A DNA stretch of 64,000 bases from Linyphia triangularis (GCA_963978545.1 OZ021732.1:23694688-23758687); one strand, 5' to 3'. Positions 34,258 through 46,243 are shown, numbered from the stretch's first letter. The notes: generated from the letters alone by a model not told the origin. Program-made: numbers and translations.

Positions 34258-34343
34258 TTTAATGCTAAGCATTTTACAATCAATCTATGCCCAATATGTT
34301 CTTTTGGAATTGGTCCCGGAAACCTCTTTTCAACAAATTCCTC
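34258..34343 (-). CDS. DOCK exon 7
   Basis: Residues 273-301, with FPGPIPKEHIGHRLIVKCLALK matching the IPKEHFGQRLLVKCLSLK segment. Acceptor GTTTTAG, donor GTAAGA, phase 0 to 2. Confidence 0.95.
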
Positions 34344-34679
34344 CTAAAACCAGACAATTAATATAATTTACCCAAGAATTCCGCAGCAACAATATATAAC
34401 CATTTTCAAAGGAAGTACAAAACTAAAATATAGTATACATAATTAAACAGTAATGTTCAAAACCAACACAAGCACAAACATTTTAAAAATTAAATTGGGG
34501 GTTTCGTTGAATTTGTCTCATTGGGCTTTATTAAATTATGAGGATTTTAATGCACTCTTTTTAAAATTGAAGAAACTGCCACAAAGCAAGTAATGAATAT
34601 GAGTCAAATGGCAATGTAAGTAAGTAGAATTAATATGAAAGTAGGATGGTTCAAAATTCAGGATAAAAAGTTCACTGAA

Positions 34680-35045
34680 TTTCTTCAGATAGATTTCTAA
34701 AAAATTCCCTGATATTACTGCAAACTTTCTTTCAAATTCTCCCAATGTTTCCAAAAGTGTAGATCAAAAGGATCATTTATGCCAGAGAGAAAATATGCCA
34801 ATTTTCTTAAAATAGTTTTGGCAGTATGAAAAGTTACAATTATACTCTAAGATGAAACTTCTAATGATTAACGCAATTCTCCGGGAAAATGGCGTCAAAA
34901 TACAGATGAACAGGGAAACATACCTTCAAAACATTAAAAAAATTCCCTGATTTTTAAAAAAAAATTTTAAAAATTGACATTTCCCTGAATTTTTCCAGAA
35001 TCAGAAAGCTCCCTGACATTTCCCCGATTTCCAGGTTCTGTGGCT
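34680..35045. repeat. TTCCCTGA-rich dispersed repeat in intron 6
   Basis: Repeated words AATTCCCTGAT, CATTTCCCTGAATTTTTCC and CTCCCTGACATTTCCC, ending CCGATTTCCAGGTTCTGTGG. Sequences of this kind are common interspersed repeats in arthropods; the class is not known to me. Confidence 0.5.
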
Positions 35046-35288
35046 ACTGTAAATGGTCTTCTAGCATTATTTGAAGAAATAGAAAACTGTCACATGTCTG
35101 GTTTTTGCACATTGCTGTCCAATTCATTTAATAGATCATATATAACCAGAATATAATATGAATCAATAAAACACAGTTCAATGCAAAGACAAAACTAGAA
35201 TATGGAATAAATAATTAATCTAATAAATCTATGAATTTCGAATGAACACTTAAGACAGCATCTAAAGCAGATATAAAATTTTACTAAC

Positions 35289-35513
35289 ATCCTCTATCGG
35301 TGGGTAAAGAGTGAACACAGTGTCTGATCTATTTTCCAGGCGTTTGACTTCATTGACGTAGTCCAGTGCTTCAGATGGTGTGTGGTCCAACAAGGATGGT
35401 ATCAAGGGGTCTGCTTGAGAATTCCTCAGATCAAACACACTACTAGCCCAACTTCCTCTAGGTGTGTCAGCCAGTTGAAAGGACGTTCTGTTGGAGGACG
35501 GAGCAGAAGAATC
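35289..35513 (-). CDS. DOCK exon 6
   Basis: Residues 198-272, exactly 75 codons. It contains ADTPRGSWASSVFDLRNS and PSLLDHTPSEALDYVNEVKR, diagnostic for DOCK-C proteins (DDTPRGSWACSIFDLKNS in DOCK7). Acceptor TTCACAG, donor GAT|GTTAGT, phase 0 to 0. Confidence 0.96.
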
Positions 35514-36400
35514 CTGTGAAAAAAATTCAATTACTGCCAGCGTTTTACTAACATATTAATGAGCCCCAGGCAATAGTAAATAAAGTTGGGCCAACAAAAA
35601 TAAAATGTTTTATTTGGACATATGTAATGGTTAGTGTAGCAGTGTTACCTCTTCTCAAATATACAAAGAGGTAACTACTATTTACCTGACTATAGTATAC
35701 CAGGGAATGTTAAGTATGAAGATTAAATTCTATAATTTTGTTATCCTGTAATTATTCAACTGATATTAAGAACTAGTATTAAAAAATAAGCATTTTCACA
35801 AATGTTCATAACATGACATTAATTTTTTCTTATTTAAATACGAAAATTGACGCTTACAGGAGTTGTTCATGATGCATTCTACATAATCAAAATGTTAGAA
35901 AATGGAAAAGTTGGTAATCCAAAATCCCATGACTCAAATGAAAAATACTTATTTTTTGATAATCTTTCAAATTCTTTTTTATTGTACTTTTAATTATCAC
36001 TTTTAATACAATTTATGCGTGCACAGTTAGAAATAAAACTACAAAAACTAAATTTATAACTTGAAACTATATTTCTGCATATCTTTAATTTTTAACTTTT
36101 TTTAGCACTTTTAATACAATTTATACTTGCACAATTACATAATTAGAAATAAAACTACAAAAATTCAATTTATAAACTAAAACTATATACAATTCAATAT
36201 ATTAAGCTAATATATATTCAAGTTTACCTTTATAAACAGCAACTTTTTTTTAAGATTTACTCACTTTTTAAAGCAATTTTCACCACTTTGTAATTGAATA
36301 TAAAATTATAAATACATTTAAAAATAGACAATCTGAAACTTCAATAAATGAAAATTCGCTAAAAACTAATAATCAACAGAACAATTATAAAAATTCTTAC
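35514..36400. other. DOCK intron 5; nothing recognised
   Basis: AT-rich, with a locally repeated phrase (ACTTTTAATACAATTTAT then GC, at 35999-36015 and 36108-36125). No gene or element identified. Confidence 0.6.
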
Positions 36401-36602
36401 AGAAGTATCTTCTGTCTCTGCCAGTGGAGGTTGCTGTGATGGCTGCTCATTAATTTGTTTCAGCCGAGTTTCCTCATCTCTATATTCTGATACAGGAGGA
36501 GCCATATCAATCTCAAACTCCTGCTTAGGACTTGCTTTAGACGCATTTTGTCTGTCCAAGTTCCTATCATAGGAACAAAAGCTAGAACTGTACTGCTGAT
36601 AC
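36401..36602 (-). CDS. DOCK exon 5
   Basis: Residues 130-197. It begins YQQYSSSF and continues through KQEFEIDMAPP and EYRDEETRLKQINEQ, matching the region around KQVFESDEAP in DOCK7. Acceptor TATACAG, donor TCT|GTAAGA. It ends in a low-complexity Q/P/E linker. Confidence 0.93.
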
Positions 36603-36685
36603 CTGTATAAAAATACACATTCATCATTAAGCATGAATTTCCAATTATAAGAAATTTTACTTTTAAACTAAAATAAAAAAATTAC

Positions 36686-36757
36686 CTTCGGTTTACTACT
36701 ATCCAATCAGACGTATAACACTGAATGCAATCTTTTACCAGCTGATTGAGTTCACCA
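36686..36757 (-). CDS. DOCK exon 4
   Basis: Residues 106-130, with VKDCIQCYTSDWIVVNRR matching VRDCIRSYTEDWAIVIRK of DOCK7. Acceptor TTCTAG, donor AG|GTAATT, phase 2 in and 2 out. It is separated from exon 3 by 4.8 kb that contains a hAT element. Confidence 0.95.
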
Positions 36758-37785
36758 CTAGAAAAAGTAATTAACTTGTTATCAAGGACAAATTAAACAT
36801 TTATTGAATACTTTCTTTGAGAAAATTTATATTAAAATGTCAAAATGAATAGATACAACACATTTAAATTCAATTGCATATTTTAATTAGAAGTTAAAAG
36901 TACACACACAGTTAATTAATTTTAAAATAAATAATTAAATCTATTATCATTTTTACAAAATTTCAATTTATTATTTCCTACTACACTAATACCTAATTTT
37001 TCTTGGTTGTGCATAACAATTGACAAAATAAAGCTGAATTTTCATACACTACTTTCTTTAGCAGTTCATTTGAATGGGTTATTCCCTAAAGAAGTTGATA
37101 AAAATTGGTGAAAATCTTTGATAAAAATTGATTAAAACTTGCAGACCTTAATAAATACTTCAATATTATACAACAGCAATGGCGATTCAATCACATGCAT
37201 TCGTTTTCTAATGTTTACTAAACATATGGATGATTTTTTTATATTTTATTTTGTTTTCCAGTAATACTTCTTACTTTCACTCACTTTATATGTAACACAG
37301 GCAGGCCCGTGCTGGACCCCTTGTTAGGGCGGTGGACGGCCTTGGCCAGAGGGCGCCAGCACTATGCAGGGGGAGGACTACCGGGGGGTATGGAATATAA
37401 TAACTAAAGCGTTAATCGCACATGACACTGGGTTCAATATGCTTTTCTGGCAACAGGTCACGTTACGAACGAACCATCACACTTACACATATCATACCGG
37501 TATTTGTCAAACAAAATGACCATGTATTGTTTGCTAAATTCTAATGTTCATTTGATCCATTTCAAATATTTGCAATGTCTTAGGGTGAAATAAAAGACAA
37601 AGCAGTAGTTGAAACATAATTAGTGTAACTTTGGTAAACTAACACACATAGAAAATTAAGACGAGACAATTTAACATTACATACATTTCAAAAAAAGTTA
37701 CCAGCATTTACTACTTAATTTCTTAAGGAAAGTAACAAAAACAAATATGTTCACAAATGTAATGTCCTTTGATTGAATTTACAAA

Positions 37786-38011
37786 CTAAACCTGAAGAAG
37801 TCTTTTTAATTCGGAGCTGGAGTGGCAAAAATAATCAATAACGGTGTCTTGATCTATGGAGTTTAAAATATCAGCTTCTGAGTGCATTACAGTAAAGATT
37901 CTAAATTTTCGTTTGTCAAAGACGTTCTCAATTTGGTTTTAATAAGTTTCAATTTAGAAAATGCTCGTTCGCAAGAAACTTGAGTCAATGGAATGGTTAG
38001 AAGAAATTTAT
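37786..38011 (-). pseudogene. hAT transposase C-terminal dimerisation fragment
   Basis: The minus strand reads KVYKFLLTIPLTQVSCERAF then SKLKLIKTKLRTSLTNENLE, the classic hAT dimerisation motif (xxCERxFSxLKxIKTxLRxxLxxxxL). A frameshift and stop follow SLL; the alternate frame continues MHSEADIL and DYFCHSSSELKRLLQ to a stop at 37786. No other transposase domain remains. Confidence 0.88.
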
Positions 38012-38995
38012 ATACTTTGAGTGCGTCTGTGGGCGAGGTCAACAAAACGGAAGTGATTTGTGAATAATTATTACAAAAAGATCAATTATGGCCAAAATAT
38101 TGACGCACTAATTCTGGCAGTTGGGGATTCTGAAAGCCCTAATTGAGCACTAAAATTTGGCACTGGTCAAACAATTAGTGCGGGATAATTAACATCGATT
38201 TAAGGCTCGCGTACATTCGGCAATAAGCTAAAATTGTGGATTTGGCCAAAATATTGACACACTAATTTTGGCAGTTGGGTATTCTGAAAGCACTAATTGA
38301 GCACTACATTTTTCCATATGTGAGACAATTAGTGCGTCTGTGGGCGGGGCCAACGAAACTTAAGTGATTAGTGAATAATTATAATAAAATGGTCAAGTTT
38401 AGCCAAAATATTGACGCACTAATTCAAGCGGTAGGGGATTCTGAAAGCACTCATTGAGCTCTAAAATTTAGCACAGGTCATACAATTAGTGCGTGATAAT
38501 TTACATCGGTTTAAGGCTCGCGTACATTCAGCAATAAGCTAAAATTGGCGATTTTGGCCAAAATATTGGCAGTTGGGTATTCTCAGGGTTGGCAGGGGGG
38601 TATTGGCAGGTTGGGTATTGGCAGTTGGGTATTCTGAAAGCACTAATTATGCCCAACATTTTAACATATAATGAATGATGATTGCTTTTGTGGGCGGGGC
38701 CAGCATTTTGCCTGCCTACCCTCAATTTACCTTGAATTTTATGAAAAGTAAGAAAGCACTAATTTTTTGGATGATGGATTTTTAAAGCACTAATTGAGCA
38801 CTAAAATTTGGTATATATTAAAAAATTAGCGCGTTAGTGGGCGGGGCTAGCGTTTCGTTGGCCCCGTTCACGTATTTCTTTATATTTCTCGGTAAATATT
38901 GACGCAGTAATTTTTTTAATAGTGGATTCTGAAAGCACTAATTGAGCATTAAATTTTGGTATATATTAAAAAAGAATGTGTTTGTGGACGGGGCC
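38000..38995. repeat. Tandem array of about 150-bp units with GGGCGGGGCC boxes
   Basis: Units restart at GAAAGCACTAATTGAGCACT near 38134, 38290, 38446, 38637, 38785 and 38930. Each holds AATTAGTGCG and often TGTGGGCGGGGCCAACGAAA. One unit (38570-38630) has a nested expansion of TTGGCAGTTGGGTATT. The array lies inside the hAT bracket. Confidence 0.85.
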
Positions 38996-39189
38996 AATGA
39001 AACGCACCTGTCCATTCAGTAATAGTCTACAGTCGCAACACTCAACCCGGCCGCTCGGCAATATCGACGATAAGCCTCGTCGTAAGACTTGTCAGTTTCG
39101 GAACAGGAGGGCGCAAAAATTCCTAGGTTGGAGGGCGCACCGGGATACATCCCGGTGTCCCGGCGGCCCAGCACGGGCCTGAACATAGG

Positions 39190-41320
39190 GTAATGATAGT
39201 ATTGCATTGGGACAAAAAAAAAATTGCATTTATAATTCTTGCCATCTAGAGTTCAATAAAGTGGTCTAGAAAAAGTGTCTGCATGTGTGTCCATGTTCAG
39301 CATAACTCCTGAATGAATTAATCTACAATGTTCAACTTTTGTATACAGGTTAGAGATGGTCATGGGACCGGTCATTAAGGTTTTGGTCAAAATAGTACAT
39401 GTACATAAGGTAGCTGCTAATCTAAATTTATGATCTTCTGCAATTACCAAACAAAAAACATGATAACGATTTGGATCAAAATTGTTGTATTTTAAGATGC
39501 TCTAAACATCCTCCCCTCAATCATTTCCATAGAAATGTGATTAAGGCATAAAAAGTTGAAAAATCAATGTCTTTAAGACAGAGTTCTCTTCCCAAGCATT
39601 GCCTATCAACCACTGTTTCTCTTCTGTTTTACTTACAGGAAGGATTGTGAAATATTTATCGAAAAACATATTTCTAATAAGGTGGAGGGAGGGGCCGGCC
39701 CAGCCAGGCTTATAATAGAAGGCAGAGAACCGGCTCAGCCTGGCTTACCATAGAAGGCAGAAGACCAACTTTCTAGAGGGTGCAAGCCCCTCTTCTATCT
39801 ATGATCTTTTCGACCCATTTTGACATGAGCTACACAGCAGTACCAACAGGTACCCTACTCTCCTCAGATGTGTACAAATGTACAAAATTGTGTGAAAACC
39901 TTTGTTTTTATGCACATAATTTTGAAGTACATTTTAAATAAACACAAATGCACATATATCATTGCACAAGATATTTATCTTAGTCCATCATAACAGCGAG
40001 CTTAACAGTCTTTCTTGATTAAGGATTAAACTGAGAAGAAGAAGAATTGAACATGTATAACAGGATGGGTTAAATTTCAAACAAAATTTTTTAATCAATT
40101 CAAAATAGTACAAAAAAGTTGAAAAATTGAAAGACAAAAACAATGCAAATTTTTTTTAATCGATTATCTACATAACGTAAAAATTGATTAAATGTGGGGA
40201 AATTTTATGAAATTTACAGAAAATTGCAATTTTTGAGCATGTAAAGAAAACTGCCAAATTGTGCACAAATTTTATAATTTGTGTCATTATTATAGAGTCT
40301 CTAACAATAATTTTTTTTTATGAAAATGCAAACTACCACCTAGAAGGAAGAGGAAAGGAATCATATTCTGTAAAAATATTCAAAAAATAATGAAAAAATA
40401 AAAGTAAACAAATCCTTGTAAAAATTCAAAAACATTTGGACACTTTCTAAAAACAAGGTGCTTAAGAAAGTCGAGAAAGCCCTGTCAGTTTTAATAGAAT
40501 AAATTGTTTCTGAATGAGTATTGAGTTTTTCCACTATATATAAGTGCAAACGGGTCCAAAAGCTGCACTTTTTGATTTTTTGTAAAAATGGCCCTTCAGT
40601 GAATGTAAGAGATGATAAAAGGTTCTAGAACATTTTACTCAGAAACAATTAATTCTATGTTTAATCATTGGATAAAAAATATAGGGCATCCTTGATTAGA
40701 ACAAAATGTCCTTCCCTTTGCAAAGTTGGAATTTTCACACAGATTTGTTTAATTCCACTCGTTTCGTGATACTTTTTATAATTTTTTGTCATAATTTGTT
40801 TAGTGGCTTTATAACGAGATAAATTATAAATTTTTAATGCAAACTGAAAATTTTGTCATATACTCAAAAAAATGCAATTTTCCATAAATTTCATAAAATT
40901 TCTCCACCTTTAACTAAATTTTTTTTAAAAGTGAATTTTTTCTCCCCGTTAAATTTAGTAACTTTTCTGCACGAATTCAAATCAATTTGCATTTTATTTT
41001 AATTTAAATTTAACTCATTCAAATGTGTAATCTTGCAGTCTCAGCTTCACTTTTGACCTCCTTCATGTTCTTCCAGGAGCACTGAGTAAAGCTCCTAAGG
41101 AGGTCATACCGGGATATATCCTTTATCCAGGTAGGCCAGGTCAAGCCTGGGGAGGAGGGTTGCCAACGTAATCATTATCGCCAAACTGGCAATTTTTTTA
41201 TTTTTTTTAATCAATGAAATATAAAAACAGTAAATTGCACCAATCCATGGTAAATATAAATGCTGTGACCAGTTTTTATTGTAATTGAAAGTTGTGCAAT
41301 GTTCCACACCCCTAGTTTTT
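39190..41320 (+). repeat. Interspersed repeat, copy 2 (long form) with internal inverted repeat
   Basis: The start ATAGGGTAATGATAGTATTG and interior TGTGTCCATGTTCAGCATAA followed by CTCCTGAA match the repeat at 4744-5520, as do ATCGCCAAACTGGC (41177) and the end CCACACCCCTAGTTTTT. It is about 1.3 kb longer than copy 1. The extra part contains an imperfect inverted repeat (about 40196-40330 against 40780-40906). Confidence 0.7.
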
Positions 41321-41522
41321 TTACTCTTTGATTGTTATATTCTCTTAAATTGTGATGTATTTAGTAAAATAATGTCAAGAAAATATTTTAGTTTATTTAA
41401 ATCAATTCTTAACAAATATAATCTGATGACCATATTGCAAAAATAGACAGAAAGAAATTTTAAAGAAAATTAGCATAATAATATATATGAAATCTCTCGA
41501 TATGAAAATACAATATACTTAC

Positions 41523-41701
41523 ACTTCATCATCAGGCACAATATGCTCTAAAGTTCTACATTTATGTGGCACAATGCCAATTTCTATATCATCTTCTGGA
41601 AAATCTAACATATGCCTAAAAGGATCACTTTCTATTTTATCTCTGTGCTGGTCTAAAAATTCTTCAAAATCCAAAGGTTCTATTACATCGTTAATGGGCA
41701 C
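41523..41701 (-). CDS. DOCK exon 3
   Basis: Residues 47-106. It carries EPLDFEEFLDQH and the diagnostic LDFPEDDIEIGIVPHKCRTL block, equivalent to [20 protein letters not shown] in DOCK7. Acceptor ATTTAG, donor GTAAGT, phase 0 in and 2 out. Confidence 0.95.
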
Positions 41702-42708
41702 CTAAATCGAATAAAGTTACTCATTTCAAATTTTAAAAAAATTAATTAGCAAATGTCTTTAAAATACTTTAGATTATATAAATATATGTAATGATTACAT
41801 CATTTTTAAAACTTATGCAATACATGAAAGAAACAGTTTTTTAAGTTGCATTAAGAAACACTTATTTGTTACTTGGGAGAGAGAGATATTCATAATGTTA
41901 CTGGATTAATCTGGAGCCAGCTTTAATGGAACAGTGTTTATGATTAGCTCAGCAGAAAATTAAAATACCAAAGGTGTTGGAAACCAACTTAGGCTGATGC
42001 AATGATAAGCAATACTGAATAATTATTAACTTACAGCTTGTGAAAGTGCTGACGATAAAAAATCTCACATGAATAGATTGTCGATAACGTTGGAAAGTTT
42101 TTGAATCAAAGTGGTGAATGTTGAAGAAGAATAAAAAGTACATGATGCGCTTCTAAAGGATAAATTAAATTGCAAGGTGATTCTAAAATAGATTGTTATT
42201 ACATATATACTATATAAATTTGATATTAAATAATGTATATACAAATGTTATGCATCCTATCAAGATGAAACTAAAAATATTCTACTTTCAACTACACCTA
42301 CTTCAGATGGTTTCCTTTATTAAAAAAAAATCAGCAAAATGCCAACATTAAACTAATTAAATTTTAAGCAAATAAATGCAACTATAACTAAACACATCAT
42401 TTAAACACTCAACTTGTATGCATAACTTAAAAATAAACTTTATATTTTTCATTTAAAAAAAAAACTCTGAGATAATTTGCCATGGCGAATAAATGGCTTT
42501 GAAAACTAAAAAATGCCATTTAATATTTAGATAAAGTTTCTACTAAATTGTTTATTTAAGCTAGACAAAATAATTCAACAAGAAAACATTCCTCTGTAGA
42601 ATATTTTCCACTTCATTATTTGTTTTTGAATAATCAAGAAAATATTTCATTTTTTATAATACACTAGTAAGACATCGCAAATAAAAAGGAGACATAAAAC
42701 ACACTTAC
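41702..42708. other. DOCK intron 2; nothing recognised
   Basis: AT-rich intron. No repeats with clear ends or coding-like stretches. Confidence 0.6.
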
Positions 42709-42805
42709 TTTTCCTGGAAAAGTATTATGTTTAGGGCGATTTTCTTCTTTACTAGAAACAGATGATACATTTGAAATTTGCTGACGAATATCAGAATTAT
42801 TTTGC
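42709..42805 (-). CDS. DOCK exon 2
   Basis: Residues 14-46. The acceptor is TTTAG and the donor GTAAGT. The sequence is a serine- and asparagine-rich, poorly conserved linker containing RQQISNVSSVSS, which lines up with the RKQIS segment of DOCK7. It enters in phase 2 and leaves in phase 0. Confidence 0.88.
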
Positions 42806-45453
42806 CTAAAATACAAAAAAAAATAAAGTATTAGATATTATCTAAAATTTCTTTAGTTTCATTCAAAATAAAATTCTTTAAGTTCAACCCAACAATCAAT
42901 CTGAACAAGTATTTATTTAAATAAAACTAATATTTATGATATTTCAAAATAAATGAATTTAAGTTAAAGCTATAGATTTCGGAATGTTATAGATCTGACA
43001 GAATGAATAACTCTAAACCAAATGAGACAATTTAACTTAGAATTAATTCACGAGAGAAATGTTTAACTTTTTTATTAAAGGAAAACTTTTTTTCTTTTTA
43101 CTTTAATAATGATTTCAGTAAGTCATTTAGTAATTAATTGAGAATTTACACATCTCAAGTAGTTATTTAGGTAATGAAATCAATTCAGTGCCTAATTACT
43201 GTATTTCTAGAAAAGTACATAATTTGGAATATTCCTGTTTTTAAACAACAGATCTTAATTAATCTGTGATCTTAATCTTTCTCTGTGATTGTAGAATTTA
43301 AAAAGAATTCATGTTAAGATAATTAAATGAAAAATACCTTTAATAAGCTGTGTTTTTAAATACATTATTTTATAGATTCCAATTTCGGACAAAAAAATTC
43401 AGATTCAATAAGTAGGGGGAAATTATTATTATTATTATTATTTTATTAATCGATCGTTCTACAAAGAAATTAAAGATCTTGTGCTTGCAAAAATCTTGTA
43501 AGTGGTGGTATGAAAGTATTTCAGGTAGAAAAACTAATATATAAACAGAATTGTTCACTAGATTATAATGTAAGCCTATATAAATTAATTATCTCTTGCG
43601 CACACTTTAAGCAGAGTCAATCAATAAAAATATGTTTTAAAGGTTAAAAATATGTTTGCATATGCTTTAAAGTCACACTTTGAACAATCTTTGGACCCAA
43701 AAATTTAAGTATTAATTACACGGGACAGGTAAATACTGACGATTCCAAGATCTTCCACAGCCAATTTCCATGGGTGATTTATGCCAGGTTCATCAGGTAA
43801 TATATTATTAATAATTTTGTAATACGAAATTAATGTTAATCAAATGCTTAAAGGTTTATGAGGATATCCAATCAGAAATTTTATATTGGTTTACTTAAAG
43901 AATTTTAAAAGAATTTATTTTTTTCTGAAGTTTATGTAAACTGTTGCACAAGGGTCGTTCATGTAATATGCTGAACCTGTTGGCATGATGGATCCACTCA
44001 GAAGAAAATTATTGATTTTTATCAGTCATTCGTCATACATAATTTGCAAATTTTACGAAGAAAAAAATTATTAAATATCAAAATAAGATGGAACAAAACT
44101 TCCAGACTGTGTGAAACAATGCACTTTTCATTAAATTGTAATTAATCCAATCCAAGGTCTTATTGCATAACCTATTTAAATACTTTTACCAAGAAAATTG
44201 AAATATAATTTAACCATTTTTTTAGCAACTTACATGTTTGTTTTCTTTTGTTTTCTTTTTACTGAGAAAAAATTAGTTCATTTTTGGTACCAATTATAAG
44301 TGTTTTGTATAGGACAAGTATGTCCATGTTCACTAACGCAAAAACGAATATAACAACTGAACAGTGTTTAAGCTGGGGAAAAAAAATTTTAGCAAAAAAG
44401 CTAAAATCACAATTTTTATTTTAGCAAAATACTAAAATGATTATGACTTCCATCACTCGTGATATTTAATTTGTCAAAGCACTTCATATTATAAAATCCA
44501 TATTGACTTAAATATAATGATATTATATAAAAAATATCGACTAGAAAAATAGTTTTGCCCTTCAGTGTACTTGTTCTTTTAGGTCGATGACTAAACTCGA
44601 GATGGCAAAAATGACGATTTGCACATTTTGTGTCAAAAGGCTTTAGCAAAAGAACTAAACCACACTTTCTAATTTTAGCATTTGAGAAAGTTCTTAAATA
44701 TTTTGCTTAAAAAGCATCCACAGCTTAATCACTGTGATTTATTAACTTAGGATATAGTAGTGTGCAGGCAAGGGTTCTATTAAGAATTAAAGGACTAATT
44801 TGTTAAAATTTAACGAGAATGGTTATTCATTAAAAAAGAGCTTTCTGAAAAGTGATAAAAACATGAATCAATGCTATGTCAAATATGTGGTTTTTAAAAA
44901 CAACATTTAGAAATGTTTATGCATTGTAGTCTTTCTTTGCAATAAATGAGTGACACAAGAGAAATTCTAAGTGTGAATCCAGACCAAAAAAAAATTACAG
45001 TGTCGAAATAAATAAAGCGCTATAACTTTTATAAAGTGAAAAAATTTAATTTTGATTTTGCTAAGTCAATAATCATCAGAAAATAATACCACACTGATGT
45101 CATAAGACAATTTAAAACTTCCCAACGACAGGAAGTAATAAGTGGAGCCCGTTACAGTCTTTACTCAACATGCTTTATGATTGCGAGGAATAACTGTTTT
45201 TGCGCACTTATTCTTATACATTTTATGCAATTGTAACTTATTAAATTTAAAGGATAAAAAATTTATAAATGTAGAGAAACTCGATAACACCCGCTGCAAA
45301 AAATATACATAATTCTTTATAAATGTAAGAACCTGAAGCTTAAATACAATATAGACATTTTATAAAAGCCTAGAAAATAGTTAAAATGCTTAGATGTGAC
45401 TTTAAAATTATTCACTAAATAGATATGTTAAAAAAATTCCTAAAAAAACTAAC
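42806..45453. other. DOCK intron 1; nothing recognised
   Basis: AT-rich first intron of 2.6 kb with a short ATT microsatellite at 43422-43440. First introns often hold regulatory sites, but none can be named from the sequence. Confidence 0.6.
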
Positions 45454-45494
45454 CATTTTAATTTTTGAGCAAAGGCTCGTTGACGTGATTCCAT
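45454..45494 (-). CDS. DOCK exon 1 (start codon)
   Basis: This exon codes residues 1-13 plus two bases, MESRQRAFAQKLK, matching the start of vertebrate DOCK7 (…RRAFAQKI). The donor is ATG|GTTAGT and the exon ends in phase 2. An in-frame TAG about 21 nt upstream of the ATG makes this the natural start. The 5' UTR is not delimited. Confidence 0.9.
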
Positions 45495-45920
45495 GTTGGA
45501 AAGTTTTTTTAACTAAATCATGACAAAATTTAATATAGTACAAAATAAGAGGTCCAAATTTAATATAATTAATTTTAAAGCGGCACCCGTTCAAATTAGA
45601 CACTAGTCCTTTTGTAAACATAAACAGCAACCAAATAACAATAATGTAGCCAAACGGTAAAAGAAATATTTCCAAAATAACGAGGCTATAAATGTGTACG
45701 TAACAGCTAACTGTTTTTAACAACAATGTTAAGAATAAAACAAAATTTATTTTTTAGGCTAAAAGAGTGTGAAATTTACAAATCATTTTTAAAAGTATGT
45801 TGTTTACCTTCTTAATTAAATTAAAGTCAAAATAATAATAGTTTAAATAATTAAAGAGTTATTAAAACACATTATTAGCATTTGTCAAGGGCACTGAACA
45901 GAGAAGCCCTTATAGCGATG

Positions 45921-46042
45921 AGCGCTAACGGGAAGTCGAACCAGGGACTCCTAGATCAGTACACAGGCGTGTTAACCACTACACAAAAGTGACCACTAAT
46001 ATCTAGGTGTTGTATCTGTCATTTGAACACGAGACCACCACA
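45921..46042 (-). repeat. tRNA-like SINE-type repeat, copy 1
   Basis: The minus strand has a perfect B box GGTTCGACTTCC (45931-45942) and an A-box-like TAGTGGTTAACACG, arranged as in a tRNA-derived promoter. It matches 46330-46452 in direct orientation. The cloverleaf stems are not convincing. Confidence 0.7.
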
Positions 46043-46118
46043 TAGCCCCTTCCCAGTGAGTAGCGAAGGGGCGAATGATTAAGAGTTGCTAGTGCGTGAG
46101 TTGAGTGCGTTGCATGAG

Positions 46119-46243
46119 GCAGTGAGTCGCCAGAGGTTGCTTGCTATGTGGAAGTGAGTCACTAGAGATTGCTTGCTATGTGGAAATCACCAGCGGTTTC
46201 TTGCTGTGTGGCAGTGTGTCGCCGGAGGTTGCTTGCTGAGGTG
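46119..46243 (+). repeat. Minisatellite, four units of about 28-33 bp
   Basis: Unit theme AGTGAGTCGCCAGAGGTTGC then TTGCTATGTG, at 46119-46150, 46151-46182, 46183-46210 and 46211-46243. It lies between the two tRNA-like repeats. Confidence 0.88.

Larger units (their letters stand above)
37302..39181 (-). mobile_element. hAT element with TIRs, near-perfect 8-bp TSD and internal tandem array
   Basis: The ends are an exact inverted pair, CAGGCCCGTGCTGG at 37302 and CCAGCACGGGCCTG at 39181. The 8-bp flanks AACACAGG (37294-37301) and AACATAGG (39182-39189) differ at one base. It holds a hAT transposase tail on the minus strand and a tandem array. The element sits in DOCK intron 3, and its right flank is the start of the 39190-41320 repeat. 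Confidence 0.88.
763..45494 (-). other. DOCK-C family (DOCK6/7/8-like) gene, 5' half, 22 coding exons
   Basis: This gene encodes a dedicator of cytokinesis protein of the zizimin-related subfamily. Family members are guanine nucleotide exchange factors for Rac/Cdc42; DHR-1 (C2-like) binds phosphoinositides and the C-terminal DHR-2 does the exchange. All 22 exons were placed by hand with AG acceptors and GT donors, and their lengths keep one open frame of 3297 nt. Seen in order: start MESRQRAFAQK, the PEDDIEIGIVP block, [75 protein letters not shown], then the DHR-1 segment from SYRNLLFIYP (about residue 598) to [10 protein letters not shown] (about 752-761), and RPPIINGQTINIGQAAFEA. These follow vertebrate DOCK7 closely. 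An in-frame TAG lies about seven codons before the ATG, supporting this start. Introns range from about 80 bp to 12.4 kb. The gene runs off the left edge, so DHR-2 is not in view. DOCK6, 7 and 8 cannot be told apart here; arthropods usually have one member. Confidence 0.96.

Noticed and set aside
38000..38995. CRISPR-like array
   Set aside because: Units are about 150 bp, diverged, with no short-repeat/unique-spacer structure, and the DNA is eukaryotic.
45415..45726. 103-codon minus-strand frame over the DOCK start
   Set aside because: It is in a different frame from the conserved DOCK exon 1 start and has no domain.
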